Origin: Pseudomonas entomophila L48
Lineage (GTDB): Bacteria > Pseudomonadota > Gammaproteobacteria > Pseudomonadales > Pseudomonadaceae
DNA length: 64,000 bases
Assembly: GCF_000026105.1 (NCBI RefSeq)
Contig: NC_008027.1
Location: forward strand, 3,733,501-3,797,500
Direction: 5' to 3'
How positions within the stretch are numbered: position 1 is the first letter of the stretch; each line of letters opens with the position of its first letter. Below are positions 51,432 to 60,215 of this stretch, one piece after another. The translations under genes were made by a program, and so were the position numbers. The notes beneath the pieces were generated by a model, which searched no databases, was not told where the DNA came from, and saw only the letters and a program-made list of their open reading frames with translations.

Positions 51432-52012
51432 AGGGGGGGCCAGATCTGCGCCTCGCTCCAGCCCAATTCAGCGAAATCATCGGCCCGCAGCCCCGCTTCC
51501 TCCTCACAAAAGAACTCATCCAGCTGCGGTGGCTTCACCGCCGTGTCGCTGAGCATCGCATGCACCTGCCCGCGATGATGGATCTGGTGCTCGAACAGGT
51601 GCGACAACAATCGCAACCGCCGCTCACGCTGCACCCGGTCCGGCCGCACGATGCTCACGTAACGCGCCAGCTGGTCATCACTCAACTGTCGACAGTAGGC
51701 GATCAACCTTTGGTCGGCCTGGGCCTGCTGGGCCTGCAGGTCGGTGCAGGTGGCGAATGGCTGTTCCGGCTGGAAAAAGCGCTCGCCATCTGGATCCGGC
51801 GCCTCGCCGCGCTGTTCGCACTCCAGCGCATCGAGATAGAACCAGTCCACCGTCAGCAGGTGGTTGAGGGTGGCTTTGATCGAGGGGAAGAAGCTGCAAC
51901 GGGGGGCGACGAATTCGTCCTGGGTCAGTTGCAGGCAAGCCTTGTACAGGCGGTGGTTGGCCCAGCCGTTGTTGTAGGCCAGGGTCAGCAGATGATGCGA
52001 CAGCGGCTCCAT
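51428..52012 (-). CDS. DinB family protein
   Basis: 194 residues of the DinB/YfiT four-helix bundle. Metal-ligand His residues are in the first helix region (NGWANHRLYKA), in KATLNHLLTVDWFY and in the C-terminal LSHLFEHQIHHRGQVHAML, the three-His pattern of the family. DinB-like proteins are mostly thiol-dependent metalloenzymes of unknown substrate. AAGGAG lies six bases before the ATG. It follows zapE by 11 bases on the same strand. Confidence 0.88.
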   Translation of the reverse strand: MEPLSHHLLTLAYNNGWANHRLYKACLQLTQDEFVAPRCSFFPSIKATLNHLLTVDWFYLDALECEQRGEAPDPDGERFFQPEQPFATCTDLQAQQAQADQRLIAYCRQLSDDQLARYVSIVRPDRVQRERRLRLLSHLFEHQIHHRGQVHAMLSDTAVKPPQLDEFFCEEEAGLRADDFAELGWSEAQIWPPL

Positions 52013-52023
52013 GGTCGGCTCCT

Positions 52024-53124
52024 TCAGGCGAAGCGTTGCAGTTGCATCTCCCGTAGCCGGCTCAGGGTCCGTTGGTACGGGAACGCCAGATACCCTTGAG
52101 TGTAGAGCGCTTCGAGCGCAACCTCGGCCTCCAGGTACAAGGCCACCCGACGGTCGTAGCATTCATCGACCAAGGCGATGAAGCGGCGCACGCTGTCATC
52201 CTTGGGTGCCAGGGTGGGGAGCGTGCGGTCACCGGCCTCGACCCGCGCGGCGCCATCCTCGGTGCCACGGGCGATGCGCCCGGCCTGCTGGACGCCCCCC
52301 AGGGCCGGTATGCCGCTGACCAGAATCGCCGGAAAACGGTCGCACAAGGCCATGAAGTCCATGGCCGCCAGGGGTTGTTCGCAAAGGTCGGTGAAGCGGC
52401 ACCAGATGGCCTGGGCGCTGCGCCGAACGACATGGATCTGTCGCGAGCCGAGCTGCAAGGGTTGGTCATGGCCCTCATCGTCCTGGCTCAACTGCTGGAA
52501 CACCGCCTCCAACGCGCTTGGCTGCCCCGGCTCGCTGATCCAGTAGCGCTGGTGTCGCGCCCCTGGGTGCAAACGGTGGTCCTGTTCACCGGCTACCGCC
52601 AGTACACGCATGTGGCGCTCGATGGCCGCAATGGCCGGGAGAAAGCGCTCGCGATTGAAACCGTCACGATAAAGCTGGTCGGGAGGCTGGTTGGACGTAG
52701 CGACGATCACAACCCCTTGGTCGAACAGCACCTGGAACAGGCGGCCAAGGATGATCGCGTCGCCGATGTCACTGACGAACAGTTCGTCGAAGCACAGTAC
52801 CCGGATTTCACGGGCCAGCTCCCGGGCTAGCGCCTTGAGCGGGTCGCCGGTGCCGTTGAGCTGGAACAGACGTTGGTGGACCCAGGCCATGAAGTGATGG
52901 AAATGCTGACGCCGGGCAGGTATCTCCAGGCAACGGTGGAACAGGTCCATAAGCCAGGTCTTGCCACGGCCGACCGGGCCCCAAAGATACAGGCCTTGGG
53001 GTGATTTGCCTTTAAGCAAGGCGTCGAAACAAGCCTGCAACGCGGTAACGGCAGCAGCCTGGGCGGGATCGGGAAAGTAGCCTCGCTCGCCGAGGGCCTG
53101 CTGGTAGAGAGATTCGGGGGTCAT
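52024..53124 (-). CDS. zapE: Cell division ATPase ZapE (AFG1-like)
   Basis: 366 residues, an AAA+ ATPase of the AFG1/ZapE family. Walker A is GPVGRGKTW (residues 49-57), Walker B is VLCFDELFVSD, with the sensor VIVATSNQPPD and the family-specific C-terminal FIALVDECYDRRVALYLEA. ZapE binds FtsZ and affects Z-ring stability in E. coli under low oxygen. The N-terminus begins at an ATG right after a REP region without a strong Shine-Dalgarno. Co-transcribed with the DinB-like gene. It may be a second copy, since Pseudomonas usually has zapE near rplM-rpsI (from memory). Confidence 0.9.
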   Translation of the reverse strand: MTPESLYQQALGERGYFPDPAQAAAVTALQACFDALLKGKSPQGLYLWGPVGRGKTWLMDLFHRCLEIPARRQHFHHFMAWVHQRLFQLNGTGDPLKALARELAREIRVLCFDELFVSDIGDAIILGRLFQVLFDQGVVIVATSNQPPDQLYRDGFNRERFLPAIAAIERHMRVLAVAGEQDHRLHPGARHQRYWISEPGQPSALEAVFQQLSQDDEGHDQPLQLGSRQIHVVRRSAQAIWCRFTDLCEQPLAAMDFMALCDRFPAILVSGIPALGGVQQAGRIARGTEDGAARVEAGDRTLPTLAPKDDSVRRFIALVDECYDRRVALYLEAEVALEALYTQGYLAFPYQRTLSRLREMQLQRFA

Positions 53125-53167
53125 GCCGGGCCGCCGGAAGAGAAAGCACTATGGTACGACAGCGGCG

Positions 53168-53248
53168 GCCTCTTCGCGGGTAAACCCGCTCCCACAGATA
53201 CCACGGATGCCGCCCCCTGTAGGAGCCGGCTTTGCCGGCGAAGAGGCC
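53168..53248. repeat. REP pair, divergent arms
   Basis: GGCCTCTTCGCGGGTAAACCCGCTCC at the left and GTAGGAGCCGGCTTTGCCGG CGAAGAGGCC at the right. The arms differ at the hairpin tip but their outer CCTCTTCGC / GCGAAGAGG ends pair. Confidence 0.8.
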
Positions 53249-53268
53249 GGCTCAGTCAGCCAGGCTTG

Positions 53269-54417
53269 TCAGCCCTCCTTCAACCCCACCTTCAACAATG
53301 CCCCATCCTTGGCATCGGTCAGCACATACAGGTACCCGTCCGGCCCCACCCGCACATCACGGATTCGCGCTTTCAAGTCCCCCAGCAAGCGCTCTTCATG
53401 CACCACCTTGTCGCCCTCGAGCTGCAGCCGGATCAGCTCCTGGGTCGCCAGCGCCCCGATGAACAGGTTGTGGTCCCAGACCTTGAACGTCGGGCTATCG
53501 TAAAACGCCATGCCGCTGATGCCCGGCGACTTCTCCCACACATGGTGCGGGTCGACCATACCGTCGACATGCTTGCCCTTGGCCTCGGGAATGGGCAGCA
53601 ACGAGTAGTTGATGCCATGGGTCGCGATCGGCCAGCCATAGTTCTTGCCCGGCGCCGGAATGTTGATCTCGTCGCCACCGCGCGGGCCATGCTCGTGGGT
53701 CCACAGCTTGCCGGTCCAGGGGTTGAGCGCCGCGCCCTGCTGGTTGCGGTGGCCGAACGACCAGATTTCCGGGCGCACGTTGTCGCGGCCGACGAAGGGG
53801 TTGTCCTTGGGGATCTCGCCGTCGGGCAGCAGGCGCACGATCTTGCCCTGCAACTTGTCCAGGTCCTGCGCCGTGGGCCGCTGGTTGTTCTCGCCCAAGG
53901 CGATGAACAGGTAGCCGTCACGGTCGAACACCAGGCGCGAACCGAAATGGTTGCCCTCGGACAGCTTGGGCTGCTGGCGGAAGATCACCGTGAAATGCTC
54001 GATCCGCGCCAGGTCCTGCGAAAGCTGGCCACGGCCAACCGCCGTACCGGCCTTACCGTCGCTACCTGCCTCGGCGAACGACAAGTACACCGTGCGATCC
54101 TTGGCGAAGTCTGGCGACAGGACGACATCGAGCAGCCCACCCTGCCCCTCGGCCCAGACCTTGGGCACGCCGGAGAGCGGTGGCCCCACCTTGCCATTCG
54201 CGCTCACGACACGCAGATTGCCTGGCCGCTCGGTGACCAGCATACCCTTGCCATCCGGCAAGAAGGCCAGCGCCCAAGGGTTGCGCAGGCCGTCGGCCAG
54301 TGTACTGACGGTCAGCAAGCCCTCTTCACTGGGAAACTGCTGCTCGGGCGCGGCATGGGCCAGCAAGGGGAACAGGCTGGCGGCGGCCAGGGTGGTCAAC
54401 CAGCTACGTGGCGTCAT
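53269..54417 (-). CDS. PQQ-dependent sugar dehydrogenase (YliI/Asd-like beta-propeller)
   Basis: 382 residues: signal peptide ending LLAHAAPE, then a six-bladed beta-propeller of the soluble aldose sugar dehydrogenase type. Recognisable blade motifs are LRNPWALAFLPDGKGMLVTERPGNLRVV, KLSEGNHFGSRLVFDRDGYLFIALG, FGHRNQQGAALNPWTGKLWTHEHGPRGGDEINI and GPDGYLYVLTDAKDGALLKV. It would oxidise free sugars to lactones in the periplasm with PQQ and pass electrons to the respiratory chain. The start at 54417 fits the signal peptide. A short gene for a proline-rich secreted protein lies directly upstream. Confidence 0.9.
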   Translation of the reverse strand: MTPRSWLTTLAAASLFPLLAHAAPEQQFPSEEGLLTVSTLADGLRNPWALAFLPDGKGMLVTERPGNLRVVSANGKVGPPLSGVPKVWAEGQGGLLDVVLSPDFAKDRTVYLSFAEAGSDGKAGTAVGRGQLSQDLARIEHFTVIFRQQPKLSEGNHFGSRLVFDRDGYLFIALGENNQRPTAQDLDKLQGKIVRLLPDGEIPKDNPFVGRDNVRPEIWSFGHRNQQGAALNPWTGKLWTHEHGPRGGDEINIPAPGKNYGWPIATHGINYSLLPIPEAKGKHVDGMVDPHHVWEKSPGISGMAFYDSPTFKVWDHNLFIGALATQELIRLQLEGDKVVHEERLLGDLKARIRDVRVGPDGYLYVLTDAKDGALLKVGLKEG

Positions 54418-54438
54418 GTTCGATTCCTTCGAAAGGGC

Positions 54439-54738
54439 TCAGGGCACGCGTTGCGAGTCGCGTGGTGGCCGGGTGGGTTCCAGGTTCGGGGGCTGTTGCT
54501 GGCGACGCAGGTTTTCGCCGTTGCCGATGCTGCGATTGTCGAGAGTCGGCGGACGTGGGATCGGCTGGGTGGAGGCGCCGGGCACGGGAGGCGTGGCGGG
54601 CACGCTGCCCTGCCGGCTATTGGGGTTGGCGCGCATGATCGGGCTGTTGTAGGGGTTGTTGCTGTCGTTGGCGGCCAGCACCGCCGGCGGCAAGGCCAGC
54701 AGCAGGCCGAGGGCCAGGGTCGTGAATGTGGGATTCAT
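54439..54738 (-). CDS. Small proline-rich secreted protein
   Basis: 99 residues. A Sec signal peptide (cleavage near AVLAAND) precedes a low-complexity Pro/Asn/Arg-rich mature part with repeated TPP, RPP and QQQPP. No family recognised. Its start has GGAGG upstream, and it lies 21 bases before the sugar dehydrogenase, so the two are probably co-transcribed. Function unknown; an unstructured periplasmic or surface protein is likely. Confidence 0.7.
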   Translation of the reverse strand: MNPTFTTLALGLLLALPPAVLAANDSNNPYNSPIMRANPNSRQGSVPATPPVPGASTQPIPRPPTLDNRSIGNGENLRRQQQPPNLEPTRPPRDSQRVP

Positions 54739-54845
54739 GCTTCACCTCCGCTACGAAAAGGCGCGCCTCAGCGTTGGATAGCCTAAGACGCGCAGGGTTC
54801 GATGCAACCGTCGAGGTAATTCTCGATGTTTCAACCCTCTCCCCC

Positions 54846-54869
54846 GTAGGCGCCGGCTTGCCGGCGAAC
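54846..54869 (+). repeat. Single REP unit
   Basis: GTAGGCGCCGGCTTGCCGGC followed by GAAC: one unpaired unit just after the agmatinase stop. Confidence 0.8.
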
Positions 54870-54874
54870 CGCTG

Positions 54875-55846
54875 TTAAACCGCCTCCTCCTTGTCCACCT
54901 TGTGCCGCGCCGCATAAAGACAAAGCATCTCCATCGCCAGCGTCGCCCCCGCCAGTGCGGTGATGTCGGCATGGTCATAGGCCGGCGCCACCTCCACCAG
55001 GTCCATCCCCACCAGGTTGATCCCACGCAACCCGCCCAGGATCTCCAGTGCCTGCAACGTGCTCAGTCCCCCGCAGACCGGCGTGCCGGTACCGGGCGCA
55101 TAGGCCGGGTCCAGGCAGTCGATATCGAACGTCAGGTACACCGGCCGCTCGCCGACCCGCTGGCGGATCGCCGCGACGATCGCCTCGGTGCCCTGGCGAT
55201 GCACCTGCCGCGCATCGAGGATGGCGAAGCCCTGGCTGTCATCGTTGGTGGTGCGCAGGCCGATCTGCACCGAGTGCGCCGGGTCCACCAGGCCTTCGCG
55301 GGCGGCATGCCAGAACATGGTGCCATGGTCGATGCGCTTGCCCTCCTCGTCCGGCCAGGTATCACTGTGCGCGTCGAAGTGGATCAACGCCAGCGGGCCA
55401 TGCCGCCGGGCATGGGCCTTGAGCAACGGGTAGCTGATGAAGTGGTCGCCACCAAGGGTGAGCATGGCGCAGCCGGCATCGAGGATACGCTCGGCATGGG
55501 CCTGGATGCTGTCGGGTACCGACTCTGGGGTGCCATTGTCGAAGGCGCAGTCGCCGTAGTCGATTACCGCCAGGTGGTCGAACGGGTCGAACGCCCACGG
55601 CCAGTGCCGGGCCCAGGCCTGCTGCACCGACGCCGTGCGGATCGCCCGCGGCCCGAAGCGCGCCCCTGGCCGGTTGCTGGTGGCGGTGTCGAATGGCACG
55701 CCGCTGACCACTACATCGACGCCGCGCAGGTCACGGCTGTAGCGGCGCCTGGAGAAGCTGGTGATACCGGCGTAAGTACTCTCGGCAGACGTGCCGTAGA
55801 GGCTGTCACGGGTGATGGCCTGGTCGTTGTCCTGGGCGAGATCCAC
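54875..55846 (-). CDS. speB: Agmatinase / ureohydrolase family protein
   Basis: 323 residues of the arginase-agmatinase fold. The binuclear Mn ligands are in LTLGGDHFISYP, FDAHSDTWP and FDIDCLDPAYAPGTGTP, all intact. It should hydrolyse agmatine, guanidinobutyrate or a similar guanidino compound to an amine and urea. The start is GTG at 55846, which has a near-perfect AGGAG seven bases upstream; an upstream ATG at 55897 lies inside the preceding gene. A polyamine-binding periplasmic protein gene precedes it by 23 bases, supporting a polyamine-linked role. Guanidinobutyrase or guanidinopropionase (GbuA/GpuA) is an alternative. Confidence 0.83.
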   Translation of the reverse strand: MDLAQDNDQAITRDSLYGTSAESTYAGITSFSRRRYSRDLRGVDVVVSGVPFDTATSNRPGARFGPRAIRTASVQQAWARHWPWAFDPFDHLAVIDYGDCAFDNGTPESVPDSIQAHAERILDAGCAMLTLGGDHFISYPLLKAHARRHGPLALIHFDAHSDTWPDEEGKRIDHGTMFWHAAREGLVDPAHSVQIGLRTTNDDSQGFAILDARQVHRQGTEAIVAAIRQRVGERPVYLTFDIDCLDPAYAPGTGTPVCGGLSTLQALEILGGLRGINLVGMDLVEVAPAYDHADITALAGATLAMEMLCLYAARHKVDKEEAV

Positions 55847-55869
55847 GGTTTGTCTCCTGTTGTGATTAT

Positions 55870-56949
55870 CTACTGACGGCTGCGGAAGGTGGTCCACAGG
55901 CGGTTGCGTTGGCGCAGGTCGGACAGCGCCATGCTGCGATCGGCGAACAGCCGCTGGCGCACCTCGGCGGGAGGATAGATGTCCGGGTCGTTGCGGATCG
56001 CCGCGTCCACCAGCGGCGTGGCGGCCTGGTTGGCATTGGCGAAGAACAGCGTGTTGGTCAGCGCGGCCACCGAGTCAGGGCGCAACATGAAGGTGATGAA
56101 GGCGCGTGCGGCCTCTGGGTGAGGTGCATCCTTGGGGATCACCAGGTTGTCCTGCCACACCAAGGTGCCTTCGCGGGGGATGCGATAGACCAGTTCGAAA
56201 GGCTTGCCGGCCCGGCGCGCCTGGTCGGCCGCCATGGCCGCGTCGCCGTTGTAGGTCAACGCCAGGCACACGCTACCATTGGCCAGGTCGTTGATCTGAC
56301 GGCCATTGGCCACGTAGCTGATCGACGGTTGCAGCTGCTGCAACAAGGCTTGGGCGGCATTCAGGTCGGCCTTGTCCTGGCTGTAAGGGTCCTTGCCGAG
56401 ATAGTTGAGGGTCAGCCCGATCACCTCCTGGGGCGAATCGGGCATGGCGATTCCACAGTCCTTCAGGCGGCTGGCATATTCGGGCTTGAACAGCAGGTCG
56501 AGGCTGTCCAGCGGCACATCGCCCAGGCGCTGGCGCACCGCCTCGACATTCACTCCCAGGCCCAGGGTCCCCCAGGTGTAGGGCACGGCGTGGAGGTTGC
56601 CTGGGTCGGCCTCGGCCAGCTTGACCAGCAGGTCCTTGTCGAGGTTGGCATAGCCGGGCATCGCCTGGGCGTCGAGCGGTTGCAAGGCGCCGGCCTTGAG
56701 CGCCCTGGCCAGCACGGTGGCCGAAGGCACCACCACGTCATAACCACTGCGGCCGGTGAGCAGCTTGGTTTCCAGCACTTCAGTGGTATCGAAGGTGTCG
56801 TAGCGCACCTTGTATCCGGTCTCTTTCTCGAAACGCTCCAAGGTCTGCGGGGCCACGTAATCGGCCCAGCTGTACAGGTTGACGACCTTCTCCTCGGCCT
56901 GAAGCGGCAGGGCGAGGAGCAATGGGAACAAGCACAGCATTCGACGCAT
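55870..56949 (-). CDS. Polyamine ABC transporter substrate-binding protein (PotF/SpuD-like)
   Basis: 359 residues: signal peptide ending ALPLQAEE, then a two-lobe periplasmic binding protein. VVNLYSWADYVAPQTLERFEKETGYKV, TWGTLGLGVN and the ligand-contact regions (LTYNGDAAMAADQA, IPREGTLVWQDNLVIPKDAP) follow the putrescine/spermidine-binding pattern of PotF and SpuD. No permease or ATPase gene is present beside it, so it must serve a transporter encoded elsewhere or act as a sensor. ATG 56949 has GAGG eight bases upstream. It is divergent from a LysR gene and precedes the agmatinase. Confidence 0.88.
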   Translation of the reverse strand: MRRMLCLFPLLLALPLQAEEKVVNLYSWADYVAPQTLERFEKETGYKVRYDTFDTTEVLETKLLTGRSGYDVVVPSATVLARALKAGALQPLDAQAMPGYANLDKDLLVKLAEADPGNLHAVPYTWGTLGLGVNVEAVRQRLGDVPLDSLDLLFKPEYASRLKDCGIAMPDSPQEVIGLTLNYLGKDPYSQDKADLNAAQALLQQLQPSISYVANGRQINDLANGSVCLALTYNGDAAMAADQARRAGKPFELVYRIPREGTLVWQDNLVIPKDAPHPEAARAFITFMLRPDSVAALTNTLFFANANQAATPLVDAAIRNDPDIYPPAEVRQRLFADRSMALSDLRQRNRLWTTFRSRQ

Positions 56950-57002
56950 GGCGGACACCTCGGCAAAAGGGTGGATGCCGTCAGCATGCCTGCCGGGTTA
57001 CA

Positions 57003-57017
57003 TTGCAAAAATGGCAA
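57003..57017. promoter_or_regulatory. LysR-type box TTGC-N7-GCAA in the divergent promoter
   Basis: TTGC (57003-57006) and GCAA (57014-57017) with T-N11-A spacing, followed by a second overlapping dyad GCAA-CT-TTGC (57014-57023). It lies between the polyamine-binding protein gene and the LysR gene, as expected for autoregulation and control of the divergent operon. Confidence 0.6.
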
Positions 57018-57051
57018 CTTTGCGAAGCTGACATTCACCAGGAGCAATGTG

Positions 57052-57942
57052 ATGCTCGGACAATTGCACGACCCGGACCTGCACCTGCTGCGGCTGTTCG
57101 TCACTGTAGTCGAGGCCGGCGGGTTCAGTGCCGCCCAGGGCGTGCTGGGGCTGAGCCAGCCCAGCATCAGCCAGCAGATGGCGCGGCTGGAAACGCGCCT
57201 GGGCTATCGCCTGTGCAGCCGAGGCAAAGGCGGCTTCCGCCTGACCGAGAAAGGCGAGCTGCTGCTGCAGGCGACCCAGGGCCTGTTGCTGCAGATCGAA
57301 CAGTTCCGCCAGCAAGCCAATGGCGTGGCCGGCCGATTGCTGGGCACGGTACGCATCGGCCTGGCCGAGAACCAGGACAAGCGCATCACCCTGCGCATCG
57401 CCCAGGCCGTTGCCCGTTTTCGCCAGCGCGAAGAATCTGTGCAGCTGGAACTGACCAGCGCCCCGCCTGCCGAACTGGAGCGCCTGCTGCTGGAACAACG
57501 CCTGGACTGCGCGATCAGCTACTTTTCGGGCGCGCAGGCCGCATTCGACTATGTGCCGCTGTTCGACGAACAGCAACGGCTCTACTGCGGCAAAGCGCAT
57601 CCGTTGTTCGACGCAAGAGACATCACCCGGGACCAGCTACTGGGCGTCGACCAGGTGCGCCATCCCTATCGCTTTCTCAAGCAGGGCGAGCCCTTCCAAA
57701 GCCGGCACAGCATGGCAGTGGCCGAACAGATCGACAGTGCGCTGACGTTCATCCTTTCGGGCCAGCATATCGGTTACCTGCCATGCCACTGCGCCGCCCC
57801 CTGGGAAGCACAGGGATTGCTCAGGGCGCTGGATCCGCGGCTGGACTTCGTGGTGCCGTTTACCTTGGCCCGGCATCGTGGGCAAATGCCGGGGGAGGCC
57901 CAGCAGGCTTTCGTCGAGGATCTGCTGGCGGTGTTCGAATGA
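57052..57942 (+). CDS. LysR-type transcriptional regulator
   Basis: 296 residues. The N-terminal winged HTH spans about 8-68 (LHLLRLFVTVVEAGGFSAAQGVLGLSQPSISQQMARLETRLG), followed by a LysR effector domain from about 95. AGGAG lies seven bases before ATG 57052. It is transcribed away from the polyamine-binding protein and agmatinase genes across 102 bases that contain a T-N11-A box, so it probably regulates them in response to a guanidino compound or polyamine; this is inference. Confidence 0.92.
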   Translation: MLGQLHDPDLHLLRLFVTVVEAGGFSAAQGVLGLSQPSISQQMARLETRLGYRLCSRGKGGFRLTEKGELLLQATQGLLLQIEQFRQQANGVAGRLLGTVRIGLAENQDKRITLRIAQAVARFRQREESVQLELTSAPPAELERLLLEQRLDCAISYFSGAQAAFDYVPLFDEQQRLYCGKAHPLFDARDITRDQLLGVDQVRHPYRFLKQGEPFQSRHSMAVAEQIDSALTFILSGQHIGYLPCHCAAPWEAQGLLRALDPRLDFVVPFTLARHRGQMPGEAQQAFVEDLLAVFE

Positions 57943-58014
57943 GGGACACCCTTTCAACCCCGCCGTGCATTTGCCACACTGCCGACTTGCCCGTGAACCT
58001 AGGCCGTGAAAACC

Positions 58015-58485
58015 ATGCTTGTGCGCTGCTGCCTGATCCTGCTGTTGACCCTTGGCCTGAATGCCTGCGCCCTGTTTCAGGGCCGTGACCCGCTTAACAT
58101 CAGCGTGGTCGGCATCGACCCCTTGCCCGGCCAGGACATGGAGTTGCGCATGGCGGTGAAGATCCGCGTGCAGAACCCCAACGAAACACCGGTCGACTTC
58201 AACGGCGTAGCCCTGACCCTCGAGGTCAACGATCAACCCCTGGCCGCCGGCGTGAGCGATCAGCGTGGGCATATCGGCCGCTATGACGAAGCGATGATCG
58301 TGGTGCCGGTCAGCATCACCGCCTTCGCTTTCCTGCGCCAGGCCTATGGCCTGAGCCGCGTGGATTCGCTGCAGGGCTTGCCCTATGTGCTGCGTGGCAA
58401 GCTGGCCGGCGGCCCGCTGGGCACGGTGCGCTTCACCGACCAGGGCAGGCTCGACCTGCCCAAGGCAGCAGGCGCAGGCTGGTGA
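58015..58485 (+). CDS. LEA type 2 family lipoprotein (WHy domain)
   Basis: 156 residues. Hydrophobic N-terminus with lipobox LGLNAC (Cys about 18), then a WHy/LEA2 domain: LNISVVGIDPLPGQDMELRMAVKIRVQNPNETPVDFNGVALTLEVNDQPLAAGVSD is the expected pattern of alternating strands (described, not quoted in full). LEA2 domains are linked to desiccation and stress tolerance. ATG 58015 is chosen; a GTG at 58006 is too close to the AGG site. It converges with the nitrilase gene with three bases between stops. Confidence 0.85.
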   Translation: MLVRCCLILLLTLGLNACALFQGRDPLNISVVGIDPLPGQDMELRMAVKIRVQNPNETPVDFNGVALTLEVNDQPLAAGVSDQRGHIGRYDEAMIVVPVSITAFAFLRQAYGLSRVDSLQGLPYVLRGKLAGGPLGTVRFTDQGRLDLPKAAGAGW

Positions 58486-58488
58486 TCG

Positions 58489-59412
58489 TCAGCCGATGAA
58501 ACGCACACCCGGACGTGGGCGTTCATCCACGCTGAGCTCGAATACATCCGGCCGCGCATAGTGGCCAACCACATCGAAGTCGTAACGGGCACGCACCAGC
58601 TCGTCGGTATCGACTTCGGCACAGACGAGCCCTCGCGCGCCCAGCAACGGCCCGGCCAGCACATCGCCCAGCGGGCCGACGATCAGACTGCCACCGTTTA
58701 TAAGCGGCCGCTCGGCTGGCCAGTTGGCCACCTCCATGCCGAGCGCCGCGGGCGAATCCTGTACCTGGCAGGCACTGATCACGAAACAGCGCCCCTCCGC
58801 CGCGACATGGCGCATGCTCACCTGCCACAGTTCGCGCTCATCCACCGTCGGCGCGCACCACAGCTGTACACCCTTGGCGTACATCGCAGTGCGCAGCAAG
58901 GGCATGTAGTTCTCCCAGCACACCGCGGCACCAATGCGCCCGGCGCGGCCGTCGACCACCGGCAGCGTGGAACCGTCGCCCTTGCCCCAGATCAGGCGCT
59001 CGGTACCGGTCGGCATCAATTTGCGATGCTTGGCCACCAGCCCACCTTCTGGCTCGAAGAACAGCACCGTGCAGTACAGGGTATTGCCGCTGCGCTCGAT
59101 CACCCCAAGCACCAGGCTCGCCCCCGTGCGCGCCGACAGCCCGGCCAAGGCAGCGGTCTCGCTACCAGGCACGTCGATCGCATTGGCGAAATAACGGGCG
59201 AAGGCTTCCCGACCCTCGGGCAAGCGGTAGCCCAGTTGGGTACCGAAGCCTTCCCCCTTGGGGTAGCCACCGAGCAGGGCTTCCGGCATTACCACCAGTC
59301 TGGCACCAGCCTCGCGGATTGCCTGCTCGTAGCCGAGGATCTGCTCCAGGGTGGCAGCTTTACCTTCGGGCAGCGAACCGACCTGCAGGGCAGCAACGAT
59401 GGACTTGGGCAT
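58489..59412 (-). CDS. Nitrilase family carbon-nitrogen hydrolase
   Basis: 307 residues with the complete Glu-Lys-Cys triad of the nitrilase superfamily: E44 in [15 protein letters not shown]131 in [20 protein letters not shown] and C165 in [13 protein letters not shown]. The GTERLIWG and CWENYMP elements are those of true nitrilases (branch 1), which turn organic nitriles into carboxylic acids and ammonia. Substrate class is not deducible. AGGAG lies eight bases before the ATG. A small hypothetical gene precedes it by 83 bases. Confidence 0.92.
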   Translation of the reverse strand: MPKSIVAALQVGSLPEGKAATLEQILGYEQAIREAGARLVVMPEALLGGYPKGEGFGTQLGYRLPEGREAFARYFANAIDVPGSETAALAGLSARTGASLVLGVIERSGNTLYCTVLFFEPEGGLVAKHRKLMPTGTERLIWGKGDGSTLPVVDGRAGRIGAAVCWENYMPLLRTAMYAKGVQLWCAPTVDERELWQVSMRHVAAEGRCFVISACQVQDSPAALGMEVANWPAERPLINGGSLIVGPLGDVLAGPLLGARGLVCAEVDTDELVRARYDFDVVGHYARPDVFELSVDERPRPGVRFIG

Positions 59413-59495
59413 CTTGGAAACTCCTGTCAGGGGAAAGTCTGGAAGAGTCTCCGACGCCAGCTATCGGTGCAACAGTGGCGTGATGTTCGCCTGGC

Positions 59496-59759
59496 TCAGC
59501 GACTGGCGTTGGCGGCAGCCATCATCTTGTTGACTTCACTGCGCACCAGCTGCGTGAACTCGGGCGGCGACATGCCGTCCAGTTCGGCGCGCACCCAGTC
59601 AGCCCACTTGCTCTTGCGTCGCGGCTTTTCCGCGATCAGCCGCGCAGCCTCGCCCTTGGCCTTGCCAAGATTGCTCTGCCAGTACTCGAACAGACGCGCC
59701 TTTTCCGCCTCGATCTGTGCCCGTTCCTGGAAGCTCATGTTGGCCAGATTGAAACTCAT
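59496..59759 (-). CDS. Small conserved hypothetical protein (87 aa)
   Basis: Start ATG 59759 (MSFNLANMSFQERAQIEAEKARLFEYWQ). The sequence is highly charged and helical, with no signal peptide, and ends MMAAANASR. Families of this type occur widely in Pseudomonas, but I do not recognise a function. AGG lies upstream of the start. It lies before the nitrilase gene on the same strand with no terminator seen between them. Confidence 0.7.
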   Translation of the reverse strand: MSFNLANMSFQERAQIEAEKARLFEYWQSNLGKAKGEAARLIAEKPRRKSKWADWVRAELDGMSPPEFTQLVRSEVNKMMAAANASR

Positions 59760-59887
59760 GGGTAATACCTGCCGCTGGAAAATGGGCGTTATCTTACACG
59801 CTAGCGACCGGGCACGGGAAAGCCGCTGCAACTTTCCCGACGCCGTGGCATCCACTGTTCAACCCCACTCGCCACGAGGATATGTAC

Positions 59888-60208
59888 ATGGCCAGGAAAA
59901 CCGCCGCATCAAACGACAGTGAACAGATCAAGGATCAGGTGTTCAGCGAGCTTCAGGCGTTGATCGAGGAATCGGAGAAACTGCTTACCGAGAGCGTTTC
60001 GCTGGTCGGTGAGGAAGCCGATACCCTTCGCGCCCAACTGGGCCTGAAGCTGCGCCAGGCGCGCGATGCCACTGGCAGGCTGGGGCAACGGGCCCAGCCG
60101 GTGGTCGACGCCACGCAGGAATACATTGGCGGGCACCCCTGGCAAACCGTGGCGGTCTCCGCAGGCTTCGGCCTGGTGGTCGGCCTGCTGCTGGGGCGTC
60201 GGCAGTAA
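59888..60208 (+). CDS. DUF883 family protein (ElaB/YqjD/YgaM type)
   Basis: 106 residues: a charged helical N-terminal region (about 1-70) followed by a C-terminal membrane helix with the glycine-rich pattern VSAGFGLVVGLLLGRR. ElaB and YqjD of E. coli associate with ribosomes or the membrane in stationary phase. GAGGA lies about seven bases before ATG 59888; the ATG two codons earlier is too close. It converges with miaE. Confidence 0.9.
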   Translation: MARKTAASNDSEQIKDQVFSELQALIEESEKLLTESVSLVGEEADTLRAQLGLKLRQARDATGRLGQRAQPVVDATQEYIGGHPWQTVAVSAGFGLVVGLLLGRRQ

Positions 60209-60215
60209 ACGCCGC

